NCBI GenBank assembly: GCA_938018155.1 | Contig: CALIIG010000061.1 | Span: 1 to 8,736, forward strand | Reading direction: 5' to 3' | Length of the DNA: 8,736 nucleotides | DNA from: an uncultured Prevotella sp. | GTDB taxonomy: Bacteria; Bacteroidota; Bacteroidia; Bacteroidales; Bacteroidaceae | Program-made: the position numbers and the translations under genes | Part shown: piece after piece, positions 7,553 through 8,736 of the stretch | Layout: each line of letters starts with the position of its first letter | Position numbering within the stretch: position 1 is the first letter of the stretch | Notes under the pieces: generated by a model | What the model was told of the DNA's origin: nothing | The model's input: only the letters and a program-made list of their open reading frames with translations | Databases searched by the model: none

Positions 7553-7614
7553 GGTTTGTGTCCCGCTTTACATATATGTAGCAGAACATATAGCCGCTTA
7601 GGACACAGACTTTT
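7553..7614 (+). terminator. Long-stem hairpin followed by TTTT, probable GH31 terminator
   Basis: GGTTTGTGTCC (7553-7563) pairs with GGACACAGACT (7601-7611) to give an 11-bp stem, of which seven pairs (TGTGTCC/GGACACA) are unbroken Watson-Crick and two are G-U. A short TTTT run begins at 7611. The 37-base loop carries a perfect 12-base palindrome TACATATATGTA (7569-7580) flanked by pairing GC/GC, so a second hairpin can nest inside. It is the best terminator candidate for GH31, about 115 bases past the stop. The large loop and short T-run are atypical, and a structured 3' UTR or small RNA is an alternative. Confidence 0.42.
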
Positions 7615-7677
7615 CACCTGTTTGAGTTCAGCGTTGTGTATGTCTGTGCATACAAAGCAAGGCTTATGGTTGATGTT

Positions 7678-7769
7678 CGGCGGCCGCCATACGCGCGTGC
7701 GGCGACCGTCGCAAGACGGGTACCACGGCCGCCACGAAACCCGTACGGCATCCGCCGCACGATAATCGT
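7678..7769. repeat. GC-rich block with overlapping inverted repeats
   Basis: This block is far more GC-rich than the DNA around it. It holds a perfect 9-bp inverted repeat, CGTGCGGCG (7696-7704) with CGCCGCACG (7753-7761), and a perfect 8-bp one, GGCGGCCG (7679-7686) with CGGCCGCC (7726-7733). A hairpin CCGTC-GCAA-GACGG (7706-7719) has a GNRA-type loop. Shorter symmetries are GGCGGCCGCC (7679-7688), ACGCGCGT (7691-7698), CCGTACGG (7741-7748) and ACGAT-A-ATCGT (7759-7769). GGCCGCCA occurs twice (7682 and 7727). The 8- and 9-bp stems interleave, so they form either a pseudoknot or alternative folds. It may be a dispersed REP-like element or a structured RNA; nothing in it identifies a known family. 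Confidence 0.5.
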
Positions 7770-7858
7770 CAGCGAACAATGGCCGAAAGAACACCGAATA
7801 TCACCTCTCCCATTCTGCCGTATTCGCCCTAACCTATTGCCCCTTTCCACCCATCATA

Positions 7859-7953
7859 TCCTCTCCTCCGCTCCTTCTTAATTCCTCAACCCTTCAATTC
7901 TTTAATCCTGAAATCCCCTTCTTTTTAATTCTTTAATTTTTTAATCTTTTAAT
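7859..7953 (+). repeat. Pyrimidine-rich degenerate octamer repeat
   Basis: From 7922 four perfect-phase octamers follow each other (TTTTTAAT, TCTTTAAT, TTTTTAAT, CTTTTAAT). Upstream, after one 7-base unit (7915-7921), the same 8-base phase continues with more decayed copies at 7875, 7883, 7891, 7899 and 7907 (TTCTTAAT, TCCTCAAC, CCTTCAAT, TCTTTAAT, CCTGAAAT). Two pure-pyrimidine-like octamers at 7859 and 7867 may be further relics. The repeat ends about 16 bases before the SDR -7 box and probably supplies the A/T-rich upstream promoter context. Confidence 0.65.
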
Positions 7954-7969
7954 TTTAAAAATCTTTTCC

Positions 7970-7977
7970 TACCTTTA
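7970..7977 (+). promoter_or_regulatory. SDR gene promoter, -7 box candidate
   Basis: TACCTTTA matches TAnnTTTG except for the last base. It follows an A/T-rich tract and lies 44 bases before the ATG, which would give a leader of about 35-40 bases. No clear -33 element is seen. Confidence 0.42.
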
Positions 7978-8021
7978 CCGTTATGGAACACGCCACAAAT
8001 CACACATAAAATATAAAAGGT

Positions 8022-8736
8022 ATGAAAACAGTTTTGATAACAGGCGCCACAAGCGGCATAGGCAGGGCATGCGCCCGCAAGTTCTGCGAGGGAGGCTATC
8101 GCGTCGTAGCCATGGGACGCAACAAGGAAAAACTGACAGAGCTGGGCCTGGAACTGCCCGGCGAGGTAATGCCCATGTGCGTGGATATACGCAACCGCGA
8201 GCAGGCCCAGTTAGCCGTAACGCGCATTCATGCCGACTGGAAGCCCATCGACGTACTGATTAACAACGCAGGGCTGGCGCAGGGGCTGGAACCCGAATAT
8301 GAAGGTAATCCCGACGACTGGGACCGTATGATTGACACCAACATTAAGGGATTGCTCACCATGACGCGCCTTGTCGTGCCCGAAATGGTACGCCGGAACC
8401 ACGGTCATGTGATTAACATCGGAAGCGTGGCGGGCGATGCGGCATACGCCGGAGGCAATGTTTACTGCGCTACCAAGGCTGCCGTAAAGGCCCTGAGCGA
8501 CGGACTGCGCATAGATGTAGCCCACACTGCCGTGCGCGTGACGAACCTGAAACCGGGGCTTGTTGAAACCAATTTCAGCAATGTGCGCTTTCATGGCGAC
8601 ACCCAAAGGGCGGCAGCGGTGTATAAAGGCATCAAGCCGCTGACGGCAAATGATATAGCCGACGTGGCCTTTTACGCAGCGTCGGCACCAGAACACGTAC
8701 AGATAGCCGAGGTGCTTATACTGGCAACGCATCAGG
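8022..8736 (+). CDS. ydfG: YdfG-type short-chain dehydrogenase/reductase, 3' end outside window
   Basis: Cytoplasmic NADP-dependent SDR oxidoreductase. The E. coli relative YdfG oxidises 3-hydroxy acids and beta-hydroxy amino acids such as L-allo-threonine and serine, and also reduces malonic semialdehyde. From ATG 8022 the frame stays open for 238 codons to the window edge. The cofactor loop is TGATSGIG (7-14), with R33 in MGRNKEKL after the second strand, which favours NADP. NNAG lies at 81-84. The catalytic triad is S135 (GSVAG), Y148 and K152 (YCATK), followed by LKPGLVETNFSNVRF, a close match to the YdfG substrate-loop sequence. The last visible residues (EVLILATHQ) align near the YdfG C-terminus, so probably only 10-20 codons are missing. 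AAAAGG lies just before the ATG. The gene has its own leader and is separated from GH31 by the long non-coding region, so the two are probably not one operon. Confidence 0.93.
   Translation, partial: MKTVLITGATSGIGRACARKFCEGGYRVVAMGRNKEKLTELGLELPGEVMPMCVDIRNREQAQLAVTRIHADWKPIDVLINNAGLAQGLEPEYEGNPDDWDRMIDTNIKGLLTMTRLVVPEMVRRNHGHVINIGSVAGDAAYAGGNVYCATKAAVKALSDGLRIDVAHTAVRVTNLKPGLVETNFSNVRFHGDTQRAAAVYKGIKPLTANDIADVAFYAASAPEHVQIAEVLILATHQ

Larger units (their letters stand above)
7439..8021. other. 583-base non-coding region between GH31 and SDR genes
   Basis: I find no credible gene here. Short open frames on both strands (for example 7457-7765, 7636-7881 and 7614-7850) give Arg/Pro-rich or low-complexity peptides and arise from the GC-rich and pyrimidine-rich blocks. 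From left to right the region holds a weak GC hairpin (7458-7486), a long hairpin (7553-7611), a small hairpin TGTATG/CATACA (7637-7654), a GC-rich structured block (7678-7769), a pyrimidine-rich tract that turns into an octamer repeat (about 7800-7953), a probable -7 box (7970-7977) and the short leader of the SDR gene. Confidence 0.7.

Noticed and set aside
7636..7881. 81-residue Arg/Pro-rich plus-strand frame (and the overlapping 7457-7765 and 7614-7850 frames)
   Set aside because: The peptides only translate the GC-rich inverted-repeat block and the pyrimidine tract. Competing frames are open on both strands, there is no promoter or ribosome site, and composition explains the lack of stops.
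8211..8732. 173-residue minus-strand open frame at the right edge
   Set aside because: It is antisense to the ydfG-like gene, whose catalytic Ser/Tyr/Lys residues are all in the plus-strand frame.

Overview
The window looks like chromosomal DNA from a Bacteroidales bacterium, most likely Prevotella or a close relative. The support is indirect. Promoter -7 boxes fit the Bacteroidota pattern TAnnTTTG, strong Shine-Dalgarno sequences are mostly absent, base composition is moderate, and two large secreted exo-glycosidases sit in an intestinal or oral Bacteroidota style. I see no rRNA, tRNA, insertion sequence, CRISPR array or phage gene.

Layout. Bases 1-144 hold the edge of an unidentified neighbour and a hairpin that probably ends the ald transcript. 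Bases 145-1251 (minus strand) encode a complete alanine dehydrogenase with all expected catalytic residues. A short AT-rich divergent intergenic region carries a -7 box on each strand. Three plus-strand genes follow: a chitobiase-type GH20 beta-N-acetylhexosaminidase (1406-3922), a two-part putative lipoprotein of unknown family (3953-4777), and a secreted GH31 alpha-glycosidase (4928-7438). The GH20 and lipoprotein genes are 30 bases apart and probably share a transcript. The GH31 gene is set off by an array of six degenerate 22-bp direct repeats that fills almost the whole 150-base gap. A 583-base non-coding stretch then carries a long hairpin, a GC-rich structured element and a pyrimidine-rich octamer repeat. 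It leads into a YdfG-type short-chain dehydrogenase (8022 onward), which runs off the right edge.

How the genes fit together. The GH20 and GH31 enzymes both have export signals and would remove terminal beta-linked N-acetylhexosamine and an alpha-linked sugar from extracytoplasmic glycans. The GH31 catalytic motif is WWLDWQQ rather than the DMNE type of classical alpha-glucosidases, so another substrate such as alpha-GalNAc or alpha-galactosides should be considered. There is no SusC/SusD pair, regulator or transporter here, so this is a small exo-glycosidase cluster and not a full polysaccharide utilisation locus. The flanking alanine dehydrogenase and YdfG-like reductase are cytoplasmic amino-acid and hydroxy-acid enzymes with no evident link to it.

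The genes are mostly ordinary. The least explained material is non-coding: the 22-bp array at 4778-4909 and the structured GC-rich block at about 7678-7769.
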